From Calamus simplicifolius (lineage: Eukaryota > Streptophyta > Magnoliopsida > Arecales > Arecaceae), in NCBI GenBank assembly GCA_900491605.1, contig UESW01004257.1, positions 292,740-356,739 on the forward strand: a stretch of DNA of 64,000 bases, given 5' to 3'. A model generated the notes under the pieces. It made no database searches, was not told the origin of the DNA, and was given only the letters and a program-made list of their open reading frames with translations. The position numbers and the translations under genes are program-made. Shown in pieces: positions 20,785 to 32,674 of the stretch (positions are counted from its first letter, which is position 1; each line of letters starts with the position of its first letter).

Positions 20785-21036
20785 TCAGGCCGGGTGGGCT
20801 CCTCGAGAGTGATGCTCTTGCATCTGTCGAACTATCCCGACGAGAGTTTGAACTTGTTGGGTGAGGACCGATAATGGATCCTGAGGAATAGCCGGAACCG
20901 GTGACGGTGGGGAAAGAACCGGAGAGCTTGGTTTCGCCGGCTGAGAAGGGCTAAGGGCTGCGAAATCATGGTTAGGAGGCGAAAGATGCCCCCCAGACCA
21001 ATCAACGGGGTCTTCTTCTAGAGATCTGGAACTCAT
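20785..21036 (-). pseudogene. Gag N-terminus of nested Tat element, separated from gag-pol by a frameshift
   Basis: An ATG at 21036 (MSSRSLEEDPVDW) opens a Pro/Ser-rich frame with QVQTLVGIVRQMQ, which parallels the AAQVQSLAMVVQG segment in the outer element's gag. It stops at 20785. The gag-pol frame is open upstream only to about 20830, where a TAG occurs, so a one-base shift between about 20787 and 20830 would join them. This could be a single inactivating indel, a sequencing error, or less likely a programmed shift. I saw no convincing slippery heptamer. Confidence 0.7.
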
Positions 21037-21083
21037 GTTCGTGGAATCGTAGAACAGGTATGCCTCACCGCTCCGACGATGCC

Positions 21084-21100
21084 CCCTACCTGGCGCGCCA
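21084..21100 (-). promoter_or_regulatory. Primer binding site of nested Tat element
   Basis: On the minus strand, three bases (gat) after the 5' LTR, the sequence reads tggcgcgccaggtaggg. This is the expected place for tRNA priming. The outer element has the same sequence. I believe it pairs with a tRNA-Arg 3' end, as reported for related elements, but the tRNA identity is recalled and not tested. Confidence 0.8.
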
Positions 21101-21103
21101 ATC

Positions 21104-22244
21104 TGTTGATGCCGGATCACCAGATTTTTTGTTTAGGTTTTCAGGATCTCTTTTTTCGAAGGAAGAAGCCGCCCCCTTCTCCTTCCTCCCTTTTATCCTT
21201 TTTTTCTTGTACGTGTTATTATTATTATTTTCTTTTGTTTTTTTAATTTTGGAGGTCCACGTGTAGGATAAGTGTTCATCTTGCATTACGTGGTCATTCA
21301 GTGATAATACTTAATAAGGATATTAAGAAACTTGCTCATGAAGACATCCTTTTTCATGATGATCTTGATTATCCCAAAGGAATGTCAGGGATAGTGGAGA
21401 CGTCAGAGTGAGGGAAAAGGGATCTGGCTCTAAAATAGAGGTTCAATGTCTCCTTTTGGTGTTTGTCTTATGCGAACCATTTAAGGCGTGATGATGTTTA
21501 GCATTTCTCGATTTCTGTTCCGAATATGACGGCTTATCTCGTTTAATGGTTCTGACGTGGGGATTATTCTTAAACCGGGGGATCGCCTGAGGCTGGGGGC
21601 CGCCTAGAACCGGAGGCCGCCTAGACTCTGGAGGCCGCCCAAGACTGGGGGCCGCCCGGACTGGGGGCCGTCCAGACTCTAGGGGCCGCCTAGGACCGGA
21701 GGCCGCCTAGACTCTGGAGGCCGCCCAAGACTGGGGGCCGCCCAGGACTGGGGGCCGTCCGGACTCTAGGGGCCGCCTAGGACCGGAGGCCGCCTAGACT
21801 CTGGAGGCCGCCCAAGACTGGGGGCCAGGACTGGGGGCCAGACTCTAGGGGCCGCCTAGGACCGGAGGCCGCCTAGACTCTGGAGGCCGCCCAAGACTGG
21901 GGGCCGCCCAGGACTGGGGGCCGTCCAGACTCTAGGGGCCGCCTAGGACCGGAGGCCGCCTAGACTCTGGAGGCCGCCCAAGACTGGGGGCCGCCCAGGA
22001 CTGGGGGCCGTCCAGACTCTAGGGGCCGCCTAGGACCGGAGGCCGCCTAGACTCTGGAGGCCGCCCAAGACTGGGGGCCGCCTGCCCAGGAAGACTGGGG
22101 GCCGTCCAGACTCTAGGGGCCGCCTAGGACCGAGGCCGCCTAGACTCTGGAGGCTGCCCAAGACTGGGGGCCGCCCAGGATTGGGGGCCATCCAAGCTGC
22201 CTTTTATTTATTTAGTTTAACTATTCTGCTCATTATCCATATCA
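21104..22244 (-). repeat. 5' LTR of nested Tat element
   Basis: A 1141-bp LTR, the upstream copy because the element is on the minus strand. It begins tgttgatgccgg and ends ccatatca, followed by the cctgg TSD. The minisatellite occupies about 21591-22193 and has its own module losses (for example near 21825 and 22083) that the other LTR lacks. The two arrays have therefore changed independently since insertion, or were unequal from reverse transcription. Confidence 0.95.
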
Positions 22245-22249
22245 CCTGG

Positions 22250-24599
22250 CATGTCGGATGCCGACTAGACGAAGATATCAGCATTGGCTCGCAGGAAAGT
22301 AAGGAGCTGGCTGTGAGCCTCCTTCGGAAGCAGAGCCCCAACTTGGATAGTCCGCTCCGGGTCTTCTCCCATGGGATAGGCTAACAGGCGCTCGGCCGGT
22401 TCTCCCCTCCTTGCCGAGTCCTAGGGGTCCAGTGCTTCTGGTGCAGGTGTGGGAATCACCCTCTGAGGGCTAGGGGCCATGTGGCAGCACAGTGACGGTG
22501 GGTTCTGCTCCCCGCGCATCTTCCTGACCCCTTCGCTGGTTGGGAATCTCACGAGGAGTCTCTTGGTGGAGATAACATTGTCCAAAAGATTAAGCCCAGG
22601 CCTTCCAAGGATAGCGTTATAGGCAAGGGGCACTCGGACCACCAGGAAGCTCATGAAGACTGTACTTTGGCACGGGGCCGTGCCAGCCGTGACAGGAATA
22701 GTGACCTCACCCTTGACCTTCACGAAATCTCCAATGAACCCCATCAGGGGCGTGGCAACAGGCCGAAGCAAGTCGGGTGATAGGTTCATGCGAACAAAGG
22801 CATCATAGTTCAACACATCCACCGAGCTCCCACTATCAACCAGAATTCTTTTACAGGGTGTTTAGCTATTGTCATGGATACGACGATGCTATCATCATTT
22901 TTATTAACTATCCCCTCTAAGTCCCTTTTGGAAAAAGTGATTATAGAATCTAACTCTCCCTCCCCACTTGGTCTCTTGGGTGGGCCGCCTGCCCCCTAGG
23001 AAATCATCGTCACCGTCTTCTCGGTCGAAGCATTGTCAATCATCGGTGGCGGAGGCATTGATGGGCCAGGAGCTCCCGGGTTGTTCCTCTGGACGAACTT
23101 CCCTAGGTGGCCACGCTGGATAAGGTCCTATATCTCCTTCTTTAGCTGGCGACAGTCGTCGGTGTCGTGGCCATGATCCCGATGGTAGCAGCAGTAGAGG
23201 TTCTTGTTGCGGGGGATCTTTGAGTTCATTGGAGGAGGCGCTGAAGATAGGGCTCGCCCTCAATCTTGAGTAGGATGTGCAATACTGGGGCGGGCAGAGG
23301 AGTGTAGGGCCCGTCTCTCGGTGCAGGAGCTCGGCGACGGTTGTTTGGTCATCGAGGAGGCTCGGGCCTTCTAGGTCGAACTTCAACAGGCTCTAGACGA
23401 GCTAGCTTCTTAGTGGTGCTCCCACTGGCCTCGCGCTAGGAGGAGTCAGCTTCGTCGGTGCATATGTACTTCTGGGCCCGGCTTAAAAGCTCTGCGTAGG
23501 AGCCGGGCAGCTTCTTGTCGAGGGAGTATGCAAAGCGAGAGGGACGGAGCCTTCACTTCAAGGCCAAGGTGGCCACCGAATCCTCAAGGTTGTAGACTTT
23601 TAGGGCGGCCTCCTTAAATCGAGCGACGTAGTCCCGTAGGGACTCACAACTCTTTTGCTGGATTAAGAAGAGACTGTCTGCTACCCTTGAAATCTTATGA
23701 CAGGCATCAAAATGGGCTAGGAAGGCTCTCTCCAGCTGGCGGAAGGAGTCGATACTCTGTGGCGGCAGGCGGGAGTACCAAGCTCGAGCAGCTTTCTTCA
23801 AAGTGGCGGGGAAGGCGATGCACATGAGTGAATCGGTTGCCCTCTGGACCTGCATGAGGACCTTGTAACTTTCCAAATGGTCCGGGGGGTCTGTGGTCCC
23901 GTCATATGGGTCCAGCTGAGGAAGGCGGAACCGGGTTGAGATTGGTTCCTCCATAATCAGGCGGGACAGCGGTGGCCGGTTGTCGTAGTCCGCCTCTTAT
24001 GGGTTGGTGATCCGGCGGCTGAGCTCCTCCAACCGATGATTGTACTCATCGAGCCGACGCTCAGCTCGGCGGGCTATTCTACCATCAAAGGACCCCTCCC
24101 TCAAGGAATCCGAGGAGGGGGAAGAGCGGCGGCGATGCTGACGAAGGCGCTCCGCTTCCTTCCCATGTCGCTGCTTGGGAGATGCACTAGCGCGGCGAGA
24201 GGGTGACCGGGACCTCTTGGAGGCTTCGCGACGATGAGGCTTGGGCGAAGCGCGGTGGTGGCAAGCTTCTTGGGCAGGGGACCTCCTCCGAAAAGAGTGC
24301 TGGCTGGGTTGGATGACTCCTGGCAATGACGGGAGGGGCCTCGGTTGCTGCGCAGCCACCGTTTGGTGTTGCAGGCCTTGGACCACCATTGCCAAAGATT
24401 GGACTTGCGCGGCGAGGGCGGCAAGCCGGTCTTCTTGAAGCTGCTGCGGTGGAGGTGCAGGAATGTTAGCTAGGGGAGCTGAGGGGCCAACCACCAGCAG
24501 ATCAGCTCCTTGACGCTGCTCCCTAGGATGACTGGTGGAGACCTCTCGAGCACGGGTCATCACCATCGTTTGAGAGCTCAGGGAAAGAGATGTCGTCAC
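22250..24599 (-). pseudogene. Upstream gag-protease of outer Tat element, broken
   Basis: Starting at ATG 24599, about 200 codons of Arg/Ser-rich gag N-terminus with AAQVQSLAMVVQG end at a stop (23997). The core Gag domain follows at 23954-23553 (AARAWYSRLPPQSIDSFRQ), then broken frames covering the zinc-knuckle region (about 23390-23040), and a protease with DSGSSVDVL (about 22830) continuing to 22421. Near 22265 the conserved Trp codon before the RT region is TAG. Just beyond lies the nested element's TSD (22245-22249), so the rest of pol continues at 10808 and below. Several stops and frameshifts make the protein non-functional. Confidence 0.9.
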
Positions 24600-24630
24600 T
24601 GACAGGTTCGAAGCTTTTCTCTTCTTTCCC

Positions 24631-24647
24631 CCCTACCTGGCGCGCCA
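24631..24647 (-). promoter_or_regulatory. Primer binding site of outer Tat element
   Basis: The minus strand reads tggcgcgccaggtaggg, three bases after the LTR, identical to the nested element's site. The LTR end words tgttga.gcc.ga.tca are also similar, but the rest of the LTRs are unrelated by eye. The two elements are thus related families within one lineage and not copies of each other. Confidence 0.8.
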
Positions 24648-24650
24648 ATC

Positions 24651-25488
24651 TGTTGACGCCGAGTCAACTTCCTTGAACGCCAGGGAAATGGAGGTCCTCC
24701 TCGTCGGACTCCTGCAAGAAAAGTCCTCGGAGACCGGATGTTCCGGTGGGGACCCTCCGACGCTCAAGTTAGTCACTCACGAATAGGCAAGAGTTGGCTA
24801 GCAGAAGAAAGCTAGAAAGTTAGGGTTCATGATCCTTTCCTCATTGTAAATGTGAGCTTTTATACATGTTCCAAGATCTCCCTCCCTCCATGCTTCCAGA
24901 AGGTTACTGATTTCATGATATCCCCATCCCATAACGGACAAAAAGGAGGGGCTGACAATGACAGGCCGTATCGTTACTGTGCGTCAGAGGTGTCCTGCTT
25001 GATTTGCCATCCGCCAATACGGTCTTACAAGTGTCAGGCGGCCGCGACTGCATCAGGTACACGCCATTAAGAGGAATGGCTGCATGCAGCTGCAGGCGAG
25101 TGGTGAGTCATACGCCATAACAGGATATGACCATACGTAGTCGCAGGTGAGTAGTGGGTTATACACCGTAACGGGGTATGGCCACGTACTGTTATGGACG
25201 CGTGGTGGACCATACGCCTTAATGAGGCATGGCGACGCATCGTAGCAGGCGAGTAGTGGGCTGCGTGGGCGTGCCAGGTGGCCCGTTGCTATAAGCTACT
25301 GGGTCCCAAGGGCCAGACTATTACGGATGCCCCGAAGGCCGAAGCGGGCCTTGGAGGTTAAAGGCTCCGAAGCGAGCCTCGAAGGTTGGCCTCGGAGGTG
25401 AGCCTCGGAGGTGGGCTTCGAAGGTTGGAGCGGGACGCCGTCAGTCTCCTTCACCGTTAACCCTGACGATGCTGGATCAGCCATATCA
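24651..25488 (-). repeat. 5' LTR of outer Tat element
   Basis: This 838-bp LTR pairs with 1829-2673. Comparing the first 300 bp by eye I count about 24 differences, many of them transitions. The four-copy 51-bp subrepeat is present near 25065-25270. The LTR ends gccatatca, directly followed by the gacac TSD. Confidence 0.93.
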
Positions 25489-25493
25489 GACAC

Positions 25494-28400
25494 CTAAAGA
25501 GATTCTTGTGAATACGAAAGTTCCTTATCCAATTTGTTTGTAAATTCCTTTTTTACTACTAAACATGACTAAATGTTAGTCAAGACATTGCTTTTTCCAA
25601 AGCATAGAACTATGAAACTAAGGTTCAAGTCCAAAGGTTTTTAAATGAATTAAGATTTTATAAACATTTGCTTTCCTAAGAACAATCAATTTGTAAGTCT
25701 CAAAGTTATCATAGAAGATGAAGAAAGAGTGATTGAAGTAGATACAAGATATCCACATCATACATCAAAGAGAAGAGCATGTGCCATAAGAGATTTTTCT
25801 CCTGGTTGCAGTTCAAATCAGTAATTGAAGATATTATGAAAAATTACAAATTAAGGAGAGATGTTGGAATTAATTTGTAATAAATGAGTGTGGAAGTCTA
25901 AGTGTCTTTTGTATTTTATGTGACATTAATGAGTGTGGAAGTCTAAGAGATATCTAGAAGAATGAAGAGTCAGTTATGAAAAACGAAGAGTCACATGGAA
26001 GACTAAAAGGTTAAGAGAAGCTCAATAGGCACTTTCTATGTCTATAAATAGGTCAATATGTATTGAGTTTAAATTGAGTGGGAAAAGTTTATGAAATGAG
26101 ATTCTAAATGCTATTACTCCCACTCCAAGCATTTCCTCTTGAGCATTATCCAAGTACCTATCTATCAAAGTTTTACTTGTATCCTACAATATTTTGGATA
26201 TACCTTTTGGAAGCCCATTGCTCTAGATTTGCAACTGATCAATGGTCCTTTGGATTAATTCTAAAGCCTTATTCATTTTTTTCCCTTTTGAAGCAAGTTC
26301 AATCAAGAAATTCTCGTTCCATTTGGTTAGCTAGTCACGGACCAAAAGTAGGCTTACGTGTGAAGATTGCACGCATATGGATCTTTCAAATAATTATGCT
26401 GGTTTGATTTATTCTTGTAATTGTTCTATTTTATGATGATATTGGTCTCCTTATCCTACTTGTCAAAAAGCAGCGCACAGGTTAAGTATCATGATTCACA
26501 ATTGCTCCCATATTAAGCGATTGTTCACTCCCTAAATATTGTGTTTGTGTTATAAAATAATTTCACGCTTCACCTGGTCTGTTACTTACCAATGAAAAGG
26601 AAAAAGATGCTGTTGCTCCATTTTCTTCAATGGTGGTTCAATCACACTTCATGGTATGGGGAAGGTTTGGACTCCTTGCCGTACCATCTTCTTAGAGACG
26701 GACTTTGTTGCTCGGCTTTTAAGTGTTTTATCTTGCAGTTTGTTCAGTTGCCTCAACAGATTATGCTTTAGGGCTTGTTCTTTTTGTTTCTTTTCCTCAT
26801 CCATGGTGAGAATTATAGGACTTTTAGATTAAAGTGAACATCTAGGTTCAAAATGTTGTACTCCAAAAAAAGCTTTTATGCTAACTTTGAGAAGTAGAAA
26901 AAATATAGGTTGGTGATCTCTGTGATTAGGCAATCTCTTTTGTTGTTTAATCCATGTCAGCATATACAACCTTCATTTTTTTTCGCTCCAGAGGAAGTTA
27001 AACTTTTTGTATTATGGTTTGCACCCTGTTGAGCCTACTTGACCACCATGAGCTTCTTGAGACACCTTAAGAAACACCTCAAACTAGAACCCATATCCTT
27101 GCTGGAGGTGCTTTAATGCATTCATGTGGTGAAGGATTGAGTAAAAGACAAAAACCAATTCATTTTTGTTGCGTTTGTTTTTTCATTAGAGATTAATTAA
27201 GAATAAATATAACATCTGTTATAAAATTCAGGTCCTCATAAAACTCTTTATGCAAAAGACCTAAAAATCCTGAAGCACAACCTTTACCACTCTAGTCAAG
27301 ATAGTGTTGCAAAACATCGACATAATAGCACCTTGAGTATTGATGAAACAGGCAATCCTCCAATACAATTGACTTTTTGTCCAACTAAGACTTCTATAAT
27401 AAATACTGAAAAATTGGGATAAGTTTGACCGCAAATTATACTTGAAGTTTTGTAACCATTCTTAAACCTCTAATATATTTGAAACTGATCAAGAACGATG
27501 CAGTATTATCTCCAAATCTCAAAAGAAACTTTTCCATGAGGAAATATAAGTGCTTTTCCAAATCTTGCTGTTATGCTGAGACTGCAGCTGATTCTCTGGT
27601 TATTGATATGATGGACCGATGATGCCTTCACATGGATCATTGTTTGGCCTTTGATTCAGGGTCATTATGGAAAAATAGTAGCATGACTGCATTTTACAGA
27701 TGGATCTACTTGGTAAAAATTATGAAAGAAATTGGAACAATTAGTTGGTTAGCTTGTGTTTGATGTGTTTCTAGACTTTTTTTTCTTTTTTTTTTTTGAG
27801 GGAAATGTTTCTAGAAATATTTCTGTGGAGTTTGTCCGCATCATTAAATAGTTGCTTAGTCACTTTTTTTTTCTTAGCTTCTATTGTGAGGATTGGAAAG
27901 CATTTGGATCGAATCAAATGGTAAGCTTGTATTGGATGTGTTTCTAGAAATATTTCTGTGGAGTTTGTCAACATCAGTAAATAGTTATTTAGTCAACTTT
28001 TCTTTCTTATCCCGTGTTTGTGAAAAAATCAGTACTTCCAGCTGCTTAATTCTCCTCTGTTCCTTGTAAATATAGGCTTGCACTAGTAACTTGTCTTTTC
28101 TAAATAAGATTTGAATTTTTGTAGCATGAAGTGTGCTAACTCTCTTATCATAACTTATATATTTAAATTCAAATTCCAAAAATAGAGACACGAAGGGCAA
28201 AATTGGCAGCGAGAGTATTGTTTGGATATGATGCTATCTTTTCAGCGGATTGTGAATAACTTGATTGATGTTATGCTTGTTTATTTGAAATACTATGGCA
28301 ATTTTTGACTTTAAATTGCATGCTACTTTTTGATAACTCCTTTTGTGTCTTTCATCTTCATATTATTGAAACTAACAAGGATGTGAATTCGTTCTCAGCT

Positions 28401-28802
28401 GTTCTGGAGTTCTTAAGTGATTGCTCAAGCAATTACAGTGCCATAATATATTATTATCTGGCACCATGCTGCTTGTTTCAATAAAGTCATTTATCGTTAG
28501 CACCTCAATTATTTTGGTGTCAGTTGGTCTTTACCTGTGTTTAGCTGCTGGACATCCATTCATGGGTTCCTTTGGAATAGTTCAATCTAACTCGTTACTA
28601 GACCTCCTGGAATATTGCTTCTGACAAATATGCCATCTGCCTATCAACTGGCCTAGCTGTTAATGTAGTTATATAATTAATAACATTTTTCAAGTTTCAT
28701 TTATTTTCTCTCCAATCAGAGTCATGAAACAGTCTATATAAAGGGAGGTTTTAAGAGTGAAATTTTGGTAACTGAAATTTTCTTTTGACTTTGATTTCAT
28801 AG
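25494..28802 (+). other. Non-coding stretch upstream of the DEAH pseudogene exon
   Basis: No convincing reading frame is present. At 25862 the word tgttggaatt followed by tataaata at 26043 resembles the start and TATA region of a copia LTR, but I could not find a matching end or second LTR. The right end is T-rich and finishes ttgatttcatag, a good 3' splice site at 28801-28802, so at least the last part was an intron of the DEAH gene. Confidence 0.5.
27745..28010. repeat. Imperfect direct duplication of about 100-130 bp
   Basis: Words such as tagcttgtgtttgatgtgt, aaatatttctgtggagtttg and atcattaaatagttgctta at about 27750-27870 recur at about 27923-28000 as aagcttgtattggatgtgt, aaatatttctgtggagtttg and atcagtaaatagttattta. 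It lies in the probable intron. It looks like a local tandem duplication with an inserted T-rich piece. Confidence 0.7.
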
Positions 28803-31800
28803 GTCATGGTTTTGATTGGTGAGACTGGTTCTGGAAAGAGCACCCAGTTGGTCCAATATCTTGCAGACGCAGGATTGCCTTCTGATGGATCGATTTTGTG
28901 TACTCAGCCTCGAAAAATTGCTGCTATATCCTTGGCACAAAGGGTTGGGGAGGAAAGCTCCGGGTGCTATGCAGATAACTCTGTGATTTCTTATGCAACC
29001 TACTCATCCTCTCAGGAGTTCAACTCTCGGGTAATATTTTTGACAGACAACTCTGCTGCAACATTTCATGAATAATAAGAGTTTGTTTGGTATATCATAT
29101 ATCATTGTAGATGAAGCTCATGAAAGAAGCTTGAACACTGATATCCTTTTGGCATTGATTAAGAGGAAATTGCTTGAGAGGTTAGATTTACGGATTATAA
29201 TCATGTCCGCGACTGAAGATGGTTGCCATGTCTTGCATGTCAGGGGGAAAAAACTTTCCTGTTGACATAACTATATTCCTGATGTATCTGCCAGCTCTAT
29301 TTGTGCCACTACTTCAAAACACAATTCTGGTATTTATGCCTCTTTATGTTTGGGATATAATAAAGATGGTGCGCCTTGTTCACAAGACCGAGGGAGATGG
29401 TTCCATCTTGGCATTCTTGACTTCTCAGATGGAAGTAGAATGGGCTTGTGAAAATTTTGATGATCCCTCTGCGGTAGTGCTACCTATGCATGGGAAACTT
29501 TCTTGTGAAGAACAAAGTCGTGTTTTCCAAAGATACCCGGGGAAGAGAGAAGTTATTTTTTCCACCAATGTAGCAGAGACTTCTCTTACCATCGAAGGTG
29601 TTAAGTATGTGGTTGACTCTGGCATGGTAAAGGAGAGCAGGTATGAACCTAACCATGGCATGAATGTGCTGAGGGTTGTCAGGATAAGTCAAAGCTCTGC
29701 TGGCCAACGAGCAGGTCGTGCAGGTAGGACGGAACCAGGCTACAGGCTCTACTCGGAATGTGATTTCAATTCAATGAAAACGCATCAGGAACCTGAAATT
29801 CGCAAGGTTCATCTTGGAATTGCAGTCCTGAGAATTCTTTCTTCGGGTATTAGGAACGTGCATGATTTTGATTTCGTTGATGCTCCAAGTCTGCAGGCAA
29901 TTGGCATTACTGTGAAGAATCTTATCCAGTTAGGTGCTGTTACAAACGGGTGATTCTTTGAACTTACTGATACTGGCCGGCTTTTAGTCAGATTGGGTAT
30001 TGAACCACGGCTGGGGACCAAGATTCTTGATTGCTTTGGTTGTGGTTTGAGAACGGAGGGCATTGTTCTTGCTGCTGTCATGACAAACGCCCGCAGCATA
30101 TTTGTAGAGTTGGCAGTGACGAGAACAAACATAAAGCAGACCGTCTTGAAATTCCATTCTGCCACCGTTAGGGCGACCTTTTCACGCTAGCTGCTCCCGT
30201 TTATAAGAAATGGGAAGATAAAAATGAAAATAAAAAGAAGTGGTGTAGGCAGAATAACATCGATTCTAACTCAATGAGAAGGTGTCAGAAGACTGTTAAG
30301 GAATTGGAAAGTTATCTTCAACTTGAACTGAACATGATTGTTCCAAATTACTGGTTATGGGATCCCGCTGAACCTACCATGCATGATAGAACATTTGAAG
30401 AGGATTATACTTAAGTTCCTTGCAGAGAACGTAGCTATGTATTCTGGATGTGACCGACTTGGTTATGAGGTGGCTCTGACGGGCCAACATGTGCAACTTC
30501 ATCCATCCAGTTCATTGCTGATGTATGGCCAGAAACCCAATCGGGTAGTTTTTGGGGAAATTTTATCGACATCAAATCAATATTTGGTTTGTGTAACTGC
30601 GGTGGACTCCGACAGCTTGTGTGCAATCCAGCCTCCTTTATTTGATGTTCAGCAGTTGGAGAGAAGAAGGATGCAGATGAATGTGATCACTGGAGTTGGC
30701 AATAGTTGCTTAAAAGATTTTGCGGCAAACTCAATCAAAACCTACTGAGGATTACTTCACATACTCAGAAAGTTTGCATGGATGACCGTATTGGTTTTGA
30801 TGTTGACTTTGAAAAAAAGGAAGTCCTGGTATTTGCATCAGCAGAAGCCATGGAGAAGGCCTGTAGCATTGTCAATAATGCATTGGAGTATGAAGTAAAA
30901 TGGTTAAGGAATGAGTGTGTGAAAAAATGCTTGTTCCTGGCAGACCTGACAGTTCAGCAGCCTCGGTGGCACTGTTTGGCTCAGGTGCTGAAATCAAGCA
31001 TCTAGAACTTGAAAAAGATATTTAACTGTGGAAATATCCCATCCCAATGCACATGCTATAGATGATAAGGAACTTCGTTTGATGGTTGAACAATGCGTAT
31101 ATGGCATAGCTAACTGTCATCAATATATAGGTAGCGGACAAGATGGAATGGACAAGTGGGGCAAGTTGACATTCTTAGTCCCGAGGCTGCAGAAATTGCT
31201 GTTGCCAAGCTGAATGAGGTAGAGTTTCATGGTTCTTTGTTGAAAGCACTTCCTATATGGGCAGGTGACAATAAGATGCTACCGTTTTCTGCAGTTAGAG
31301 TCGGTGTCTGCTGGCCACGTAGGCCGAGCAAAGGTGTTGCAACTTATTAAATGTGCTAGAGGGGAGGCTGAATTGATTGTTAGGGACTGCTTTGCCTTGG
31401 GGATTGAAGATAGGTATGTTAACTGTCAGGTCAGCACAAAACGCAAGGATTGTGTACATGTAACAGGAATTCCTAGAGATGTCTCAGAACCGGAACTATA
31501 TGATGCTTTTCTAAGTTCAACAAACAGGACAATCCTTCGCATTTACTTGTTGAGAGGAGAAGCAGTACCCGACCCGCCAGGTGCTACCGTTGCTGAAGCT
31601 CTTGTTAGAGAAATTTCTGCTTTTATGCCTAAAAGGAATTTTCCTAACCACAGTCTCCGGGTTGAAGTGCTCAACCCTGAGCCAACGGATTATATGACGA
31701 AAGCTATGATCACATATGATAGCAGCCTTCATCTGGAGGCTGCAAGGGCTTTGGATCACATCCAGGGCAAAGTACTACCTGGTTGTCTCTCATGGCAGAA

Positions 31801-31912
31801 GATACAGTGCCAACATGTGTGTTTCACAGCAATCTATCGTGTCCTGCTGATGTCTATTTTGCTACTAGGAAAGAATTGATTACCCTACTTGAACGCTTCC
31901 AGCGAAAGAAAG

Positions 31913-32618
31913 GTATATGTGTATCCATTTAACTAGATCGTTTGACTTGTTTTATTTTTGTTTACATTATCTGTTTCCTTCTGCATATCTCGTTCCTGTT
32001 CCTCTTGGGAAAATAATGGCAACATATGCTTCATTTCTGCTTTGTACTGCTCTAAATCATGCTCAGTATTTTATGATGCTGACTGATGAGTGCTGCTTTT
32101 GATTCATGTCTCTCTTTCTCACAGTGGCTGAATTTGTTCTCTGCCACATGAATTATTATTTCTCATAGCCATATTAAGTTAATTATCGAAATTAAAGAGC
32201 CTAGCCTTTGAAGTAGTTTAAAGGGTAATAATATCTTGGTGTCGATATGTCACATTGCCTCTCTTTGGGATTACAAATATGCTAATTATTTATATAAGAT
32301 CAATAATAGGGACCATTTTCTTTAAGATATGATTTAGTCCAGCAAGGCCCAAAATAGAAAACTCGGGTGACTTTTAGAATGCTGAACAAAATCAGGAGAA
32401 TTCTTAGAATTCAGGTAAGAAAATTTGACAAAAAAACAATAAAGGATTCATAGAAGTTGTATGGAAAATGAAGATACTTAGGAAAGTTTGATACATTTAA
32501 ATAATTATTTGCTGGAACTCAAGAATCATGAAGAAATGTAAATAAATTGCTTAATATGCTTTCATTTAGGTAAGAGGACTTTATATTAAAATTAAGTTAA
32601 TCTAAAGACTGGATGGAC

Positions 32619-32674
<56 letters not shown>

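Larger units (their letters stand above)
10816..22244 (-). mobile_element. Nested young Ty3/gypsy LTR retrotransposon, Tat lineage
   Basis: An 11,429-bp element with LTRs at 10816-11978 and 21104-22244, TG...CA ends, and a perfect 5-bp TSD. It is inserted in the same orientation into the linker between protease and RT of the outer element. The order on the minus strand is 5' LTR, PBS, gag, protease, RT, RNase H, second RNase H, integrase, 102-bp tandem array, antisense gene, PPT, 3' LTR. Over the first roughly 480 bp the LTRs differ by only two or three substitutions and a few small indels by eye. The gag-pol frame is open for 1637 codons, with one apparent frameshift near the gag N-terminus. 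It is young and close to intact. Confidence 0.95.
1829..25488 (-). mobile_element. Outer Ty3/gypsy LTR retrotransposon, Tat lineage, decayed
   Basis: Two LTRs (1829-2673 and 24651-25488) in the same orientation with TG...CA ends are flanked by gacac. Read on the minus strand the order is 5' LTR, primer binding site, gag, protease, RT, RNase H, a second RNase H, integrase, tandem array, antisense gene, polypurine tract, 3' LTR. A second RNase H downstream of the normal one and an extra gene between pol and the 3' LTR are both known in the Tat lineage. Removing the 11.4-kb element inserted at 10816-22244 and one TSD copy leaves about 12.2 kb. All coding parts carry stops and frameshifts, and LTR divergence is about 8% by eye over the first 300 bp, so the copy is old and non-autonomous. 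Confidence 0.93.

Noticed and set aside
20785..20835. Programmed frameshift site between gag N-terminus and gag-pol
   Set aside because: Frames differ by one base, but I see no clear slippery heptamer or strong stem. Tat elements normally use one frame, so a chance indel is simpler.
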